A program made the translations under genes and the position numbers. Shown piece after piece: positions 32,517-41,488 of a DNA stretch of 64,000 bases. A model generated the notes under the pieces. It saw only the letters and a list, made by a program, of their open reading frames with translations, made no database searches and was not told the DNA's origin. This stretch comes from Emticicia sp. 21SJ11W-3 (GTDB lineage Bacteria > Bacteroidota > Bacteroidia > Cytophagales > Spirosomataceae): positions 5,022,001 to 5,086,000 of the forward strand of contig NZ_CP092074.1 of NCBI RefSeq assembly GCF_024138715.1, in the 5' to 3' direction. How positions within the stretch are numbered: the first letter of the stretch is position 1; every line of letters begins with the position of its first letter.

Positions 32517-35174
32517 TTATCTGATTTGCTGACCAATACTGAACGTGAACGATTTTAAACCTCGGTTCGGGATACCCGGAATCGGGTCAAACCCTTGTCC
32601 GAAGTCAAGACCAAGCAAACCAAAGGCAGGCATGAAAATCCTGGCGCCCACACCGGCAGTACGACGTAACTTGAACGGGTTAATATCTTTATAACTACCC
32701 CAGCTGTTACCGGCTTCGGCAAACACCTGCAAGAATATAGTTGCCTGAGGGTTCAATGATACCGGGTAGCGGATTTCGGCTGTATATTTACTGTAAGCCA
32801 AACCACCCAGACGGCTTAGTGTGATTTCTCCTTTTCTATATCTTTCGGCCTCATCCATCGACAGCTCATGTACAACGCCTTCGTCGTATCCGCGCAAACC
32901 TATCAGTTCAGCACCTACGTTCATGGCATTCTGCATACCCAGACCGGCTCCTCCGAGAATGAAACGGCCAAACGGGCTGTAGTCTGAACCAGAGCTGTAT
33001 TTACCAAGGAAACCAAGGTTAGCTTTGGCGTGCAAGATAAACTTACCTACAATTGGCGTATACCAATCGCCATCAAACATCCATTTATGCCCTTCAATCC
33101 ACTTAAATTTGTCGGTGGTTGGTGTGCCTCTCAGAATTGAGTAAGGCGGGTTAAACGTAGCCGATAAAGTAAACTGAGAGCCAGAACGTGTAAACTGCGG
33201 GTTATCAAGCGCATATCTTGATATGGCCGTAATCAACGACAGGTCGTTCGCTACCCCCTTCTGGAAACCCGGAATAAAGTAACTGTTATCTACATTATAT
33301 CTCTGGTAAGACAACGAAGCATTGAAACTGAAGTTTCTGTCGGGCCAGTTAAGGCGTTTACCATACGTAAGCGACGCCCCGGTGTTTTTAAAGTACCCGT
33401 TATAAATACTTGCCCCGCCTAACATTGAAAGATAAGGCGAATTGGCTCCGTATTGTCTTTCAAGCGCTCTCTGATACGCACGGTTGTCAGACGAAGTATG
33501 GAAGACACTCACTGTAAATGAGTTTGGTTTTTTGCCACCCAGCCAGGGCTCTGTAAATGAAACAGAGTAGGTTTGATAGAACCTGCCGCTGGCTTGCACA
33601 CGCAATGCCAGTTTTTGGCCGTCTCCGGCAGGTAACGGCCGCCATTTGTTCAGGTTGGTGATATTTTTTGCAGAAAAGTTATTGAACACAACCCCAAAAG
33701 TACCCACAAAACCCTGCAAACCACCCCAACCGCCAGAAAGCTCAATGTTATCACTTGGTTTTTCTTCAACGTTATATTCAATATCAACTGTGCCATCTGC
33801 CTGAGGAATAGGCTTTGGCTCAATTTTCTGTGGGTCAAAGTAGTTCATACGGGCCAGTATCTGTTGAGACTCTATCAATTCAGTTTTGCTGAATTTCTGA
33901 CCCGGACGGGTCAATAGCTCTCTCATGATTACGTGGTCGCTTGTTTTAGTATTACCATTCAGAATGATACGGTTAATGGTAGCCTGCTTGCCTTCAATGA
34001 TACGCATTTCGATATCAATCGAGTCGCCATCAACGGCTACTTCAATCGGCGTACAGCTAAAGAACAGGTAGCCGTCGTCCATATACATAGAACTCACGTC
34101 TCCCTGCGGAATCCCGTTTATGCGTTTATTTAAATCTTCAGGGTTATATACGTCTCCCTTCTCAACACCCAGTATTCTTTGCAGGTCTTCAGTTTTACGG
34201 AGGTAGTTACCTGTCCAGGTAATTTTACGGTAATAAAATTTATGGCCTTCGTTAATATTCAGCACAATATTCAGGTTGCGACCATCTGGCGAATACACCG
34301 AGTCTGACGTAACCTGGGCGTCACGATACCCTTTTTTGTTATAGTATTCTACCAGTTTCTGTTTATCTTCTTCAAACTTTTTAGGTACAAATTTTGAAGG
34401 TGTAAAAATTCTCAGCGGCGCTTTTATTTTGGTACTTTTCAGCTTGGCCAATACGCGCCAGTCTGGCATCTCTTCTACGCCATTCAGTTTGATATCGTTT
34501 ATTTTTACTTTCTTTTTCTTATCAATACTTACAATCAAGGTGGCATTGTTTGCTCTGATGGTATCTGATACCTGTTTGATTTGAACATTGGTATTAAGAA
34601 ACCCTTTATCGACATAGATTTTCTTGATAGTAAGCTGAATATTTTTGATAAGGGCATCGGTTATTACTTTTCCCTTATTCGATTTCACCTTGTCGCTTAC
34701 GGTTTCAATTTCGCCTTTACGTATACCTTTAAAGGTAAATTTATTTAGGCGGGGTCTTTCGCGCAGGTTGATATCCAGCTCTACTTTTCCACCTTCTATT
34801 TTAACAATGTTAATGGCTACGTCTTCAATGATACCCTGCTCCATCAGCCTGCGGATTGCCGTACTGATTCTTTCGCCGGGAATGGAAATCTTATCGTTTA
34901 CGTTCAGCCCTGAAACTGAGATAAGGGTGTTTGGGTCGAGGAATTTAACGCCGCTGACAGTAATTTTTGATATGGTGTATTCCTGAGGCCGTTCATAGCT
35001 AACGCCATTGGCAGACTGCGCGCCCTGCCGCCCAACACCAATTCTTAATTGAGCAAAAATTTCTGTTGAAGAAAACAAAAGTGCAATAAAAAGGAAGCCT
35101 TTTTTTAATCTGATAGTGGGTATCCCGGAAAAGGGTTGGTTAAACTGATACTTTTTACTTGTAAAGATCATCAT
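32517..35174 (-). CDS. bamA: Outer membrane protein assembly factor BamA
   Basis: The core of the outer membrane protein insertion machine, 885 residues. After an N-terminal signal (hydrophobic GFLFIALLFSSTEIFAQ, about 26-42) come five POTRA domains (about 68-490; each has the beta-alpha-alpha-beta-beta pattern, for example YTISKITVSGVKFLDP and ATINRIILNGNTKTSDH), then a C-terminal 16-strand barrel from about 500, with the conserved LRGYDEG loop and a C-terminal aromatic/Ile-Arg end. The n-region before the signal is long, so a later start is possible. The gene follows uppS with an 8-bp gap and is followed by two ompH genes. Confidence 0.96.
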   Translation of the reverse strand: MMIFTSKKYQFNQPFSGIPTIRLKKGFLFIALLFSSTEIFAQLRIGVGRQGAQSANGVSYERPQEYTISKITVSGVKFLDPNTLISVSGLNVNDKISIPGERISTAIRRLMEQGIIEDVAINIVKIEGGKVELDINLRERPRLNKFTFKGIRKGEIETVSDKVKSNKGKVITDALIKNIQLTIKKIYVDKGFLNTNVQIKQVSDTIRANNATLIVSIDKKKKVKINDIKLNGVEEMPDWRVLAKLKSTKIKAPLRIFTPSKFVPKKFEEDKQKLVEYYNKKGYRDAQVTSDSVYSPDGRNLNIVLNINEGHKFYYRKITWTGNYLRKTEDLQRILGVEKGDVYNPEDLNKRINGIPQGDVSSMYMDDGYLFFSCTPIEVAVDGDSIDIEMRIIEGKQATINRIILNGNTKTSDHVIMRELLTRPGQKFSKTELIESQQILARMNYFDPQKIEPKPIPQADGTVDIEYNVEEKPSDNIELSGGWGGLQGFVGTFGVVFNNFSAKNITNLNKWRPLPAGDGQKLALRVQASGRFYQTYSVSFTEPWLGGKKPNSFTVSVFHTSSDNRAYQRALERQYGANSPYLSMLGGASIYNGYFKNTGASLTYGKRLNWPDRNFSFNASLSYQRYNVDNSYFIPGFQKGVANDLSLITAISRYALDNPQFTRSGSQFTLSATFNPPYSILRGTPTTDKFKWIEGHKWMFDGDWYTPIVGKFILHAKANLGFLGKYSSGSDYSPFGRFILGGAGLGMQNAMNVGAELIGLRGYDEGVVHELSMDEAERYRKGEITLSRLGGLAYSKYTAEIRYPVSLNPQATIFLQVFAEAGNSWGSYKDINPFKLRRTAGVGARIFMPAFGLLGLDFGQGFDPIPGIPNRGLKSFTFSIGQQIR

Positions 35175-35182
35175 TTTATTTT

Positions 35183-35938
35183 TTATACCTCTTTTAAGAC
35201 AGGAGGTAATTGCTCACTTGTTTTTCCGAAGCGTCTTTCGCGCTGCTGGTATTGATAAATCGCCTCGAACAGGTGTTGTTTGCGAAATTCGGGCCAAAAT
35301 AAATCGTCTATGAAATACAATTCTGCATAGGCCAGTTGCCAGAGCAGATAATTACTGATGCGGTGGTCGCCGCCTGTACGAATCATCAGATCCACGTCAG
35401 GGGCGTCGCCGGTAGCCAGAAACTGAGCAAATACATCTTCGTTTATGTCTTCAAGAGCCAGTTTACCATCTTTTACCTGCCGTGCAATTTTTCTGGCAAC
35501 TTCTACTATCTCCCATTTGCCACTATAACTTAGTGCCAGTGTTAAGGTAAGGCCTGTATTGCTTTTAGTCAGCTCTATTGATTCTTTTAATTTCTTCTGC
35601 GCAGATTTGGGTAGTGAGTCCAGGTCTCCGATAGCTTTCAGACGAACATTATTCTTGTTTAGGTCGGGTACTTCTTCACCAATGGTTCTGATAAGCAATT
35701 GCATGATACCGTCAACTTCAAGCTTCGGCCGGTTCCAGTTTTCTGTTGAAAACGTGTATAAAGTAAGGTATTTTACACCAAGCTCTACACAGGCTTCAAC
35801 TGACTCTCTCACTGCCTTGATACCATGATGATGCCCGAAAATACGCATGGCACCCTGCTTTTTAGCCCATCGACCGTTGCCATCCATTATAACGGCTATG
35901 TGTTTGGGTAAATTGCTTAAATTAATGTTTTCTTTCAC
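35183..35938 (-). CDS. uppS: Isoprenyl transferase (undecaprenyl diphosphate synthase type)
   Basis: Makes the C55 lipid carrier for cell wall and surface polysaccharide synthesis by adding isopentenyl units in cis to farnesyl diphosphate. The 251-residue protein has the family opening VIMDGNGRWAKKQG with the catalytic Asp, the R-x-GHxxG block (RIFGHHHGIKAVRE), SFSTENW-type motif (TFSTENWNRP) and the C-terminal DLMIRTGGDHRISNYLLWQLAYAELYF. Each is diagnostic of the cis-prenyl transferases. It heads the bamA block and has a -7 box about 66 bp upstream. Confidence 0.96.
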   Translation of the reverse strand: MKENINLSNLPKHIAVIMDGNGRWAKKQGAMRIFGHHHGIKAVRESVEACVELGVKYLTLYTFSTENWNRPKLEVDGIMQLLIRTIGEEVPDLNKNNVRLKAIGDLDSLPKSAQKKLKESIELTKSNTGLTLTLALSYSGKWEIVEVARKIARQVKDGKLALEDINEDVFAQFLATGDAPDVDLMIRTGGDHRISNYLLWQLAYAELYFIDDLFWPEFRKQHLFEAIYQYQQRERRFGKTSEQLPPVLKEV

Positions 35939-36003
35939 GTAAAAAAACTATTATCAATGGTGAATTATCAACCAAACGTAGTGTCAATTGATGAAAAGGA
36001 TTG

Positions 36004-36011
36004 CAAAGTTA
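36004..36011 (-). promoter_or_regulatory. Candidate -7 box of the uppS-bamA-ompH block
   Basis: The minus strand reads TAACTTTG (TAnnTTTG) in the 181-bp gap between the barrel gene and uppS. No clear -33 TTG is present. Confidence 0.4.
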
Positions 36012-36119
36012 GGAAAAAAGAACTGTCATTGATAAGTTTTTACCGATTTGTAGACTTTTGTTATAATTTTTTAACAAAAAACAGCAGAATCTTTCGCCAA
36101 AGTACATAAAACAGAAAAT

Positions 36120-36890
36120 TTATCGTCTAACCGGAGGGCAATAAATCTTGTAAAATACATAACTGATACTGAAATTGGTATAGTAGTACATGTCTTTTGT
36201 TCTTGTTCCGGGTACTTGTGTTTTAAGGTTATATTTTACTATATCATCAATACCTGTGTTTAAATTAGTGTTATAGACACCATCTTTGTTATAGCCCAGG
36301 CCATCCACAAAGTCATCGTTAATCCAGCGCGTGCCAAACTCCATTCCCCAGTTCCAATGCGGGCTCAGTTCTTTTTTAAATCCAATACCGAGAATCCAGG
36401 CATTGGTACGGGTATCGCTGTATCCGCTGGTATAATAAAATGAAGGCAGTAAAATATCTGAATAACTTCTGATATTGTAATTAGTAGAACGAATGGTAAA
36501 AGCAGCGCCGCCAAAAACATAAGGAGACCAGTTAGTAGCATTACGGGAAGAGCTGGTCCGGAAGTTCAGAAAATTATATTCAATCTGGCCACCCATTTCT
36601 AAAATTCTGGCATTAAAATTAAAACCCCGTGTTCTGTGATACACATCGTCCATGTCGCTGTCATTTGCATGAACCCTGCCGGCAACTACGTTAGCCTTTA
36701 ATGATATGGAGCGGCTTATGTTCATCCGCCCGAATAGGTTAGCACCAGGGTCAACCACAAAGGGTTTATATTTGGGTAGTACGTCTCCTTTATAGTTAAG
36801 CCCGCCTACACCTGCGCCGATTTCAAATATCTGTGCATGTAGTTTGGGCAAAGCCGCAATGAGTATTACCAGTACAAGACTTTTTTTCAC
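36120..36890 (-). CDS. Outer membrane beta-barrel protein, DUF6089 type
   Basis: A 256-residue exported protein. Signal peptide MKKSLVLVILIAALPKLHAQ, then IFEIGAGVGGLNYKGDVLPKY, the typical first strand and turn of the DUF6089 family, and alternating aromatic/hydrophobic strands to the end (SFSISYVFYKIYCPPVRR). It ends with a paired short CPP-Arg tail also found in the next gene (IKCPPLR). Proteins of this family sit at this same place between nadK and uppS in many Bacteroidota; their function is unknown. It follows the larger barrel gene by 29 bp. Confidence 0.8.
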   Translation of the reverse strand: MKKSLVLVILIAALPKLHAQIFEIGAGVGGLNYKGDVLPKYKPFVVDPGANLFGRMNISRSISLKANVVAGRVHANDSDMDDVYHRTRGFNFNARILEMGGQIEYNFLNFRTSSSRNATNWSPYVFGGAAFTIRSTNYNIRSYSDILLPSFYYTSGYSDTRTNAWILGIGFKKELSPHWNWGMEFGTRWINDDFVDGLGYNKDGVYNTNLNTGIDDIVKYNLKTQVPGTRTKDMYYYTNFSISYVFYKIYCPPVRR

Positions 36891-36919
36891 CAGAATTTTA
36901 TACTAAAAATAAAACAATT

Positions 36920-37933
36920 TTATCTGAGTGGCGGGCATTTGATGCCATCGCCAATAATATAACTCAATGTAATTTGGCTCAGGAAATAGCTGTCCCATCT
37001 TGAGCCGCCTCTCACGGTACCTGCTGAATAGCCGCTACCATTAACAAAAGGCGTCTGGCCTGCTGGCGCACCAAATTTAGTTTGAACAATGTACTGGAAA
37101 TCTTCCACACGGCTCTTGCCGGTAGCTGCTGAAAAATTCTCAGAATATCTGTTTGAGAACGCCGCTGATTCAGGCGAAGGATAAGTAGCCGGGTATGTGG
37201 CATCCCCTACATCATCCAGATAATCAAACGGAGTTATTCTGAAGCCGCCTTCCAGGTTTATATCAAACTTCTGGTTTACTCTTATTTTAAAGCCTAAACC
37301 TACCGGAACTACCGCCTGAACTAAAGAGTACGGCTTTGGCCCACCCGACCCCTGGCCTGATGTCTGTAAATCTTTCAGAGGAATCCATTTGCCTAATCCT
37401 TTATAGCCGCCTGTTGCATCTGTTGCTGACTCTCTGGCTTTGGGGTTATGGGCATAAAACCCAATTCCTAAAACGGCATAAGGCATAACCAGATTTCTGT
37501 TCTTTTGCCCTTTGGCTGCCGACGGCAAAAGATTAAACAAGCCCGATACGGTAAACTCTTTTATATCGTTTCTGAAATGCAGGTTTCTCATGTATGTTTT
37601 GTAAAACCTGTCTAAATCTCTTTTTCCATAAGTATAGTCGTCGCCGGCTATCCGGGCATAAGTAAATGAAAACCTGGCAGCTACCTGCGACGAAAAATGC
37701 CATGTATAATTAAGTGTGCCGTTCCAGCGTACATTGGTAATCAAACCATAATAGAATGTACCGTAAGGCGACAAGTCTCCGAAATAATGTGATGAACCAA
37801 CTCCGATTCCAACGGTCGAATACTGATACATCTTATTTTTATTACTAAAAATGTTTAACTGCGCGTTGGATTCTGATATACCCGTCAGTAACAAAGAAAT
37901 ACACAGCACACCGCTTAATAATGCTTTTTTCAT
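36920..37933 (-). CDS. Outer membrane beta-barrel protein, DUF6089 type
   Basis: A 337-residue exported protein with signal peptide MKKALLSGVLCISLLLTGISESNAQ. The strand STVGIGVGSSHYFGDLSPYG and a Gly/aromatic-rich barrel pattern match the neighbouring barrel gene. An in-frame ATG at 37948 was rejected as start: a -7 box lies only 10 bp upstream of it, so the transcript would have almost no leader, and 37933 begins a cleaner signal peptide. The partner gene downstream is about 80 residues shorter. The function is unknown; possibly envelope assembly or structure, given its neighbours. Confidence 0.8.
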   Translation of the reverse strand: MKKALLSGVLCISLLLTGISESNAQLNIFSNKNKMYQYSTVGIGVGSSHYFGDLSPYGTFYYGLITNVRWNGTLNYTWHFSSQVAARFSFTYARIAGDDYTYGKRDLDRFYKTYMRNLHFRNDIKEFTVSGLFNLLPSAAKGQKNRNLVMPYAVLGIGFYAHNPKARESATDATGGYKGLGKWIPLKDLQTSGQGSGGPKPYSLVQAVVPVGLGFKIRVNQKFDINLEGGFRITPFDYLDDVGDATYPATYPSPESAAFSNRYSENFSAATGKSRVEDFQYIVQTKFGAPAGQTPFVNGSGYSAGTVRGGSRWDSYFLSQITLSYIIGDGIKCPPLR

Positions 37934-37957
37934 GTTGTGAGTTTTCATCTAAATTAG

Positions 37958-37991
37958 CAAAGCTAGTCTGAAATAGTTAACGTATGTTCAA
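37958..37991 (-). promoter_or_regulatory. Candidate promoter of the DUF6089 pair
   Basis: The minus strand has TTG (37991-37989), a 23-bp spacer and TAGCTTTG (37965-37958). The -7 box fits; the spacer is long. Confidence 0.4.
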
Positions 37992-38002
37992 ATAAAATAT
38001 TA

Positions 38003-38887
38003 TCAGTTACGGGCATCTACACCCCATTTAAGTTTATTTCTGAGGGTGTTCAGAAAATTATTGCCATCAATACGAATCATTCTGGCTTTGAAGCTCTCCT
38101 TTTTCACAACAATGGTGTTGTCGTCTTCTGTTGCAATGATTTTGGCGCGCGAGTCCATAGACACCAGATAATTATTACTGCGGCTTTCTACTTTTAAAGA
38201 AATAACGCTGCTGTCAGACACAATCATGGGCCTCACAAAGAGGTTATGCGGGCAAATAGGCGTTATTATAAAATTGGCAGAATGCGGCATTACCAAAGGC
38301 CCGCCACAGCTGAGCGAGTATCCGGTTGAGCCCGTTGCTGTTGCTACCATCAGGCCGTCAGCCCAATATGTATTCAGAAATTCGCCGTTAATGTAGGCAT
38401 GCACCACTATCATTGACGACGTATCTGTTTTAGATATGGCCACTTCGTTCAACGCAAAATTCATGCCTTCTTCAAATATTTCAGCGTCTGACGACGCGCA
38501 CAGCATGGTTCGCTCATCAATGTCGTACTGGCCGTTTACCAGCTGGCCAATAGTGGTTTCAATCTGCTCATAAGAGACCGCCGCCAGAAAACCCAGACGG
38601 CCAAAATTAAAACCCAGAATGGGAATCTCGCGCTTGCCCACGTGCGACAGCGTCTCCAGGAAGGTACCGTCTCCGCCCAGGCTGAAGGCGAGGTCGGCGT
38701 TGAAAATTTCCTGCGATGAGGTGTACACATTTTTACACTTCAGCTGGATGCCCGATTGCAGCAAAATACGTTTGAAGGACTCTGACAGCTGGATTTCAAC
38801 CTGATGTTTGTCTAGTTCATCAAAAACCTGCTGTACATGAGGTACAGACTCCACATTGAATTTTCGACCGTGAATGGCGATTTTCAT
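38003..38887 (-). CDS. nadK: NAD kinase
   Basis: Phosphorylates NAD to NADP with ATP, the only route to NADP in bacteria. The 294-residue protein shows the GGDG motif in FSLGGDGTFLETLS (about 72-85) that binds ATP and the inorganic phosphate, the NFGRLGFLA block, and the conserved ALNEVAISK and TATGSTGYSLSCGGP segments near residues 165-200. It is the first gene of the envelope block in transcription order and is separated from the barrel genes by about 70 bp. Confidence 0.95.
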   Translation of the reverse strand: MKIAIHGRKFNVESVPHVQQVFDELDKHQVEIQLSESFKRILLQSGIQLKCKNVYTSSQEIFNADLAFSLGGDGTFLETLSHVGKREIPILGFNFGRLGFLAAVSYEQIETTIGQLVNGQYDIDERTMLCASSDAEIFEEGMNFALNEVAISKTDTSSMIVVHAYINGEFLNTYWADGLMVATATGSTGYSLSCGGPLVMPHSANFIITPICPHNLFVRPMIVSDSSVISLKVESRSNNYLVSMDSRAKIIATEDDNTIVVKKESFKARMIRIDGNNFLNTLRNKLKWGVDARN

Positions 38888-39072
38888 TAGGAATTATATT
38901 AAAATTGCTGTTAAAACGGGCATTGAAGTGCAAAGATGCCAAAAAACTGTCACATCTGAAATCTCCTGCAAAGGTATGATTTAATTCTTGATTCCCGAAA
39001 ATACAATCTGCTTATACCTGCGTATTGCCCCAATTTATCTGCAAGCCCGATTTACACTGCGGCAGCCAGCTA

Positions 39073-40467
39073 CTATAAATTGAATATTTCACCCTGCGCC
39101 GGTATCAGAATCTGATTAAACCCTGCCAGCATCAGGCGGTTTTTAAACGCCAGCTGACTGGGCAAATCGCCGTGCACCAAAAACAGTTGCTTTACTTTTG
39201 AGGCATTCTGGCAGCCCAGGTAGGCTATCAGTTCTGAGTAATCGGCATGGGCTGAAAAAGAATCCATTATTTCTATGTGCGCGTTTACCCGGTGTACTTC
39301 TCCAAAAATTTTAACGTGCTTGGGTTGAAGCTTCAAAGCCGCACCCAGGCTTTCGGGCGAGCAATAACCTACCAGCAATATGGTGTTATTGTGGTTTTCT
39401 ATATTATTGGCAATATGATGCTTGATTCGCCCTGCCTCTGCCATGCCCGACGCCGAAATAATGACGCAGGGTTCTTTAGAGGCGTTCAGCGCTTTAGACT
39501 GGTTTACCTCGCTGATGTAATGCAGGTTATCAAAGCCGAAGGCATCGCCGTCATGTTTTATATAGCCCAGTATTTCCGGGTTAAAGCATGACTCATTCCG
39601 CTTCATTACCATAGTGGCTTTAACGGCCAGCGGGCTGTCTACATATACTGGTATTTTGGGGAGTTTCCCCTCAGTATATAGCTGGTCAAGGGCATATACC
39701 AGCTCTTGTGTGCGGTCTACGGCAAAGGCCGGTATTATCAACTTACCCTGCCGTACCACGCAGGTGTCATGCACCACTTTCAAAAGGTGCGCTTTCATGT
39801 CTATTTCAGGCTCATGCAGGCGGTCGCCGTAGGTTGATTCACATATAATGTAATCTGCCTGTGGGAATGGCTCAGGGCTACGCAGGATTTTATCATTCGG
39901 CCGACCGACATCACCGGTAAAAAATATTGTTTTGGTTTCTTCGGCTTCTTCAAATGTCAGGTAAATACCAGCGCTGCCCAAAATGTGGCCGCTGTCAAAA
40001 TACTCCACCTTAACGCCCTCTTCCAGATAAAACGGGGTGTGGTAATCAACCGTTTTGAATAACGCAAGGGCCGCTTTTACGTCTTCTTCGTCATAAAGCA
40101 GTTCCAGTAAGGGTTCGCCTCTCTTTTGCCTTCTTTCGTTAATCCGCTCCAGGTCTTTTTCCTGTATGTAGGCCGAATCGAACAACATTATTTCACAAAG
40201 GTCTTTGGTGGCATAAGTGGCATATATATCGCCTTTAAAGCCCTTTTTCACTAATCTAGGCACCAGACCCGTGTGGTCTATATGTGCGTGGCTCAGCACC
40301 AGCACATCAATTTCTTTGGGGTCAAACCCAAACTGCAGGTTCAGGTCAGAAGTGTTAATTCCCTGAAATAATCCGCAGTCTAACAAAATTCTGGTTCCTT
40401 TTCGGGTAGTAATCAGGTGTTTGCTACCCGTTACGCGCTGTGCGGCTCCGTGAAATTGAATTTTCAT
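39073..40467 (-). CDS. MBL-fold beta-CASP exonuclease/RNA-processing hydrolase
   Basis: A 464-residue metallo-beta-lactamase protein with a beta-CASP domain, related to YSH1/CPSF-73 and archaeal-type RNases. The metal-binding motif HAHIDHTG (about 60-67) is preceded by LLDCGLFQG and followed by the downstream metal motifs SGHILGSAG and FTGDVG. The beta-CASP insertion contains VYVDSPLA and the C-terminal IISASGMAEAGRIKHH, with the final metal site in DSFSAHADYSEL. It probably cleaves single-stranded RNA in the cytoplasm, but DNA cannot be excluded. It stands alone, upstream of the divergent SDR. Confidence 0.9.
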   Translation of the reverse strand: MKIQFHGAAQRVTGSKHLITTRKGTRILLDCGLFQGINTSDLNLQFGFDPKEIDVLVLSHAHIDHTGLVPRLVKKGFKGDIYATYATKDLCEIMLFDSAYIQEKDLERINERRQKRGEPLLELLYDEEDVKAALALFKTVDYHTPFYLEEGVKVEYFDSGHILGSAGIYLTFEEAEETKTIFFTGDVGRPNDKILRSPEPFPQADYIICESTYGDRLHEPEIDMKAHLLKVVHDTCVVRQGKLIIPAFAVDRTQELVYALDQLYTEGKLPKIPVYVDSPLAVKATMVMKRNESCFNPEILGYIKHDGDAFGFDNLHYISEVNQSKALNASKEPCVIISASGMAEAGRIKHHIANNIENHNNTILLVGYCSPESLGAALKLQPKHVKIFGEVHRVNAHIEIMDSFSAHADYSELIAYLGCQNASKVKQLFLVHGDLPSQLAFKNRLMLAGFNQILIPAQGEIFNL

Positions 40468-40543
40468 AATATTTTCAAATAATATTTATGTCGGTTAAAA
40501 CTTTTCTGATGGCCAGACTCAAGAATAAGCATTGGCATTTTGA

Positions 40544-40551
40544 CAAATGTA
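40544..40551 (-). promoter_or_regulatory. Candidate -7 box for the beta-CASP gene
   Basis: The minus strand reads TACATTTG (TAnnTTTG), about 77 bp upstream of the start. No clear -33 TTG. Confidence 0.35.
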
Positions 40552-40584
40552 TTTATAAATATTTTTACTTACCGAATTGACTGC

Positions 40585-40592
40585 TAATTTTG
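40585..40592 (+). promoter_or_regulatory. Candidate -7 box for the SDR gene
   Basis: TAATTTTG matches TAnnTTTG, about 50 bp before the SDR start; only a TTT lies at the -33 position. Confidence 0.4.
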
Positions 40593-40641
40593 ACGAAAAT
40601 TTACGCAGGTAAACAAACTTTAATCCATAAATTTCTTTAAG

Positions 40642-41412
40642 ATGTTTCGTCTTGACAATAAAGTAGCTATCGTAACCGGAGGAGCAAGCGGCATAGGTCT
40701 TTCCATTTCCAGATTATTCGCCAAACAAGGAGCAACCGTACACATATTTGAATTGAACATTGACCAGGCCGAGCGTGAAGCCGACCTCATAAACGCCAAT
40801 GGAGGTGAAGCCTATTTTCATAAAGTTGATATTTCGAAACAGAAAGAGGTAAAAAAGGTAATTGATAAAATAGCCAAAGAAAACACCATTGATATTCTGG
40901 TTAATAACGCGGGTATAGCACACATAGGAAACGTGGAAACCACCAGCGAAGAAGATTTTGAGAAGGTTTTTAATGTAAACGTAAAAGGTACTTACAATTG
41001 CCTGCAGGCGGTTATACCGCATTTGAAAAACAAAGGCGGTGTAATACTGAACATGGCCTCAATTGCAGCAACAGTGGGTATACCAGACAGGTTTGCCTAC
41101 TCTATGAGCAAAGGCGCTGTTTATACCATGACCCTGCAGGTAGCAAAAGATTACCTGAAATATAATATCCGCTGCAATAGTATTTCTCCGGCACGGGTAC
41201 ATACGCCTTTTGTAGATGGTTTTCTGAAAAAAACGTATCCGGGAAAAGAAAAAGAAATGTTCGATAAACTTTCAAAAACCCAGCCCATAGGCCGCATGGC
41301 TAAGCCTGAAGAGATTGGCTCGCTGGCGGTTTATCTGTGTTCAGACGAGGCCGGATTCATTACCGGCTGCGATTACCTGATTGACGGTGGCTTTGTACGC
41401 CTGAACAATTAA
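40642..41412 (+). CDS. SDR family oxidoreductase
   Basis: A 256-residue classical short-chain dehydrogenase. TGGASGIG (about 12-19) binds NAD(P), DILVNNAG is the structural motif, and the catalytic Ser and Tyr-x-x-x-Lys are in MASIAATVG and FAYSMSKGAV (about 139 and 152-156). The acidic residue after the second strand (FELNID) favours NAD. The C-terminal PEEIGSLAVYLCSDEAGFITGCDYLIDGGF is typical. It resembles sugar-acid dehydrogenases such as 2-keto-3-deoxy-L-fuconate dehydrogenase, and a FucP-like transporter is in the window, but the substrate is a guess. It is followed by nadB with a 76-bp gap. Confidence 0.88.
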   Translation: MFRLDNKVAIVTGGASGIGLSISRLFAKQGATVHIFELNIDQAEREADLINANGGEAYFHKVDISKQKEVKKVIDKIAKENTIDILVNNAGIAHIGNVETTSEEDFEKVFNVNVKGTYNCLQAVIPHLKNKGGVILNMASIAATVGIPDRFAYSMSKGAVYTMTLQVAKDYLKYNIRCNSISPARVHTPFVDGFLKKTYPGKEKEMFDKLSKTQPIGRMAKPEEIGSLAVYLCSDEAGFITGCDYLIDGGFVRLNN

Positions 41413-41488
41413 ACGCAACAGGTGTTTAAGATTTGAAACAGATTGCCGCACACACTTGTTCTATTGAAAATTATTCGAATTTTATCTC

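Noticed and set aside
36057-36079. AT-rich inverted repeat TTTTGTTA/TAACAAAA as a terminator
   Set aside because: The stem is almost all A-T and no clear T tract follows at the right distance.
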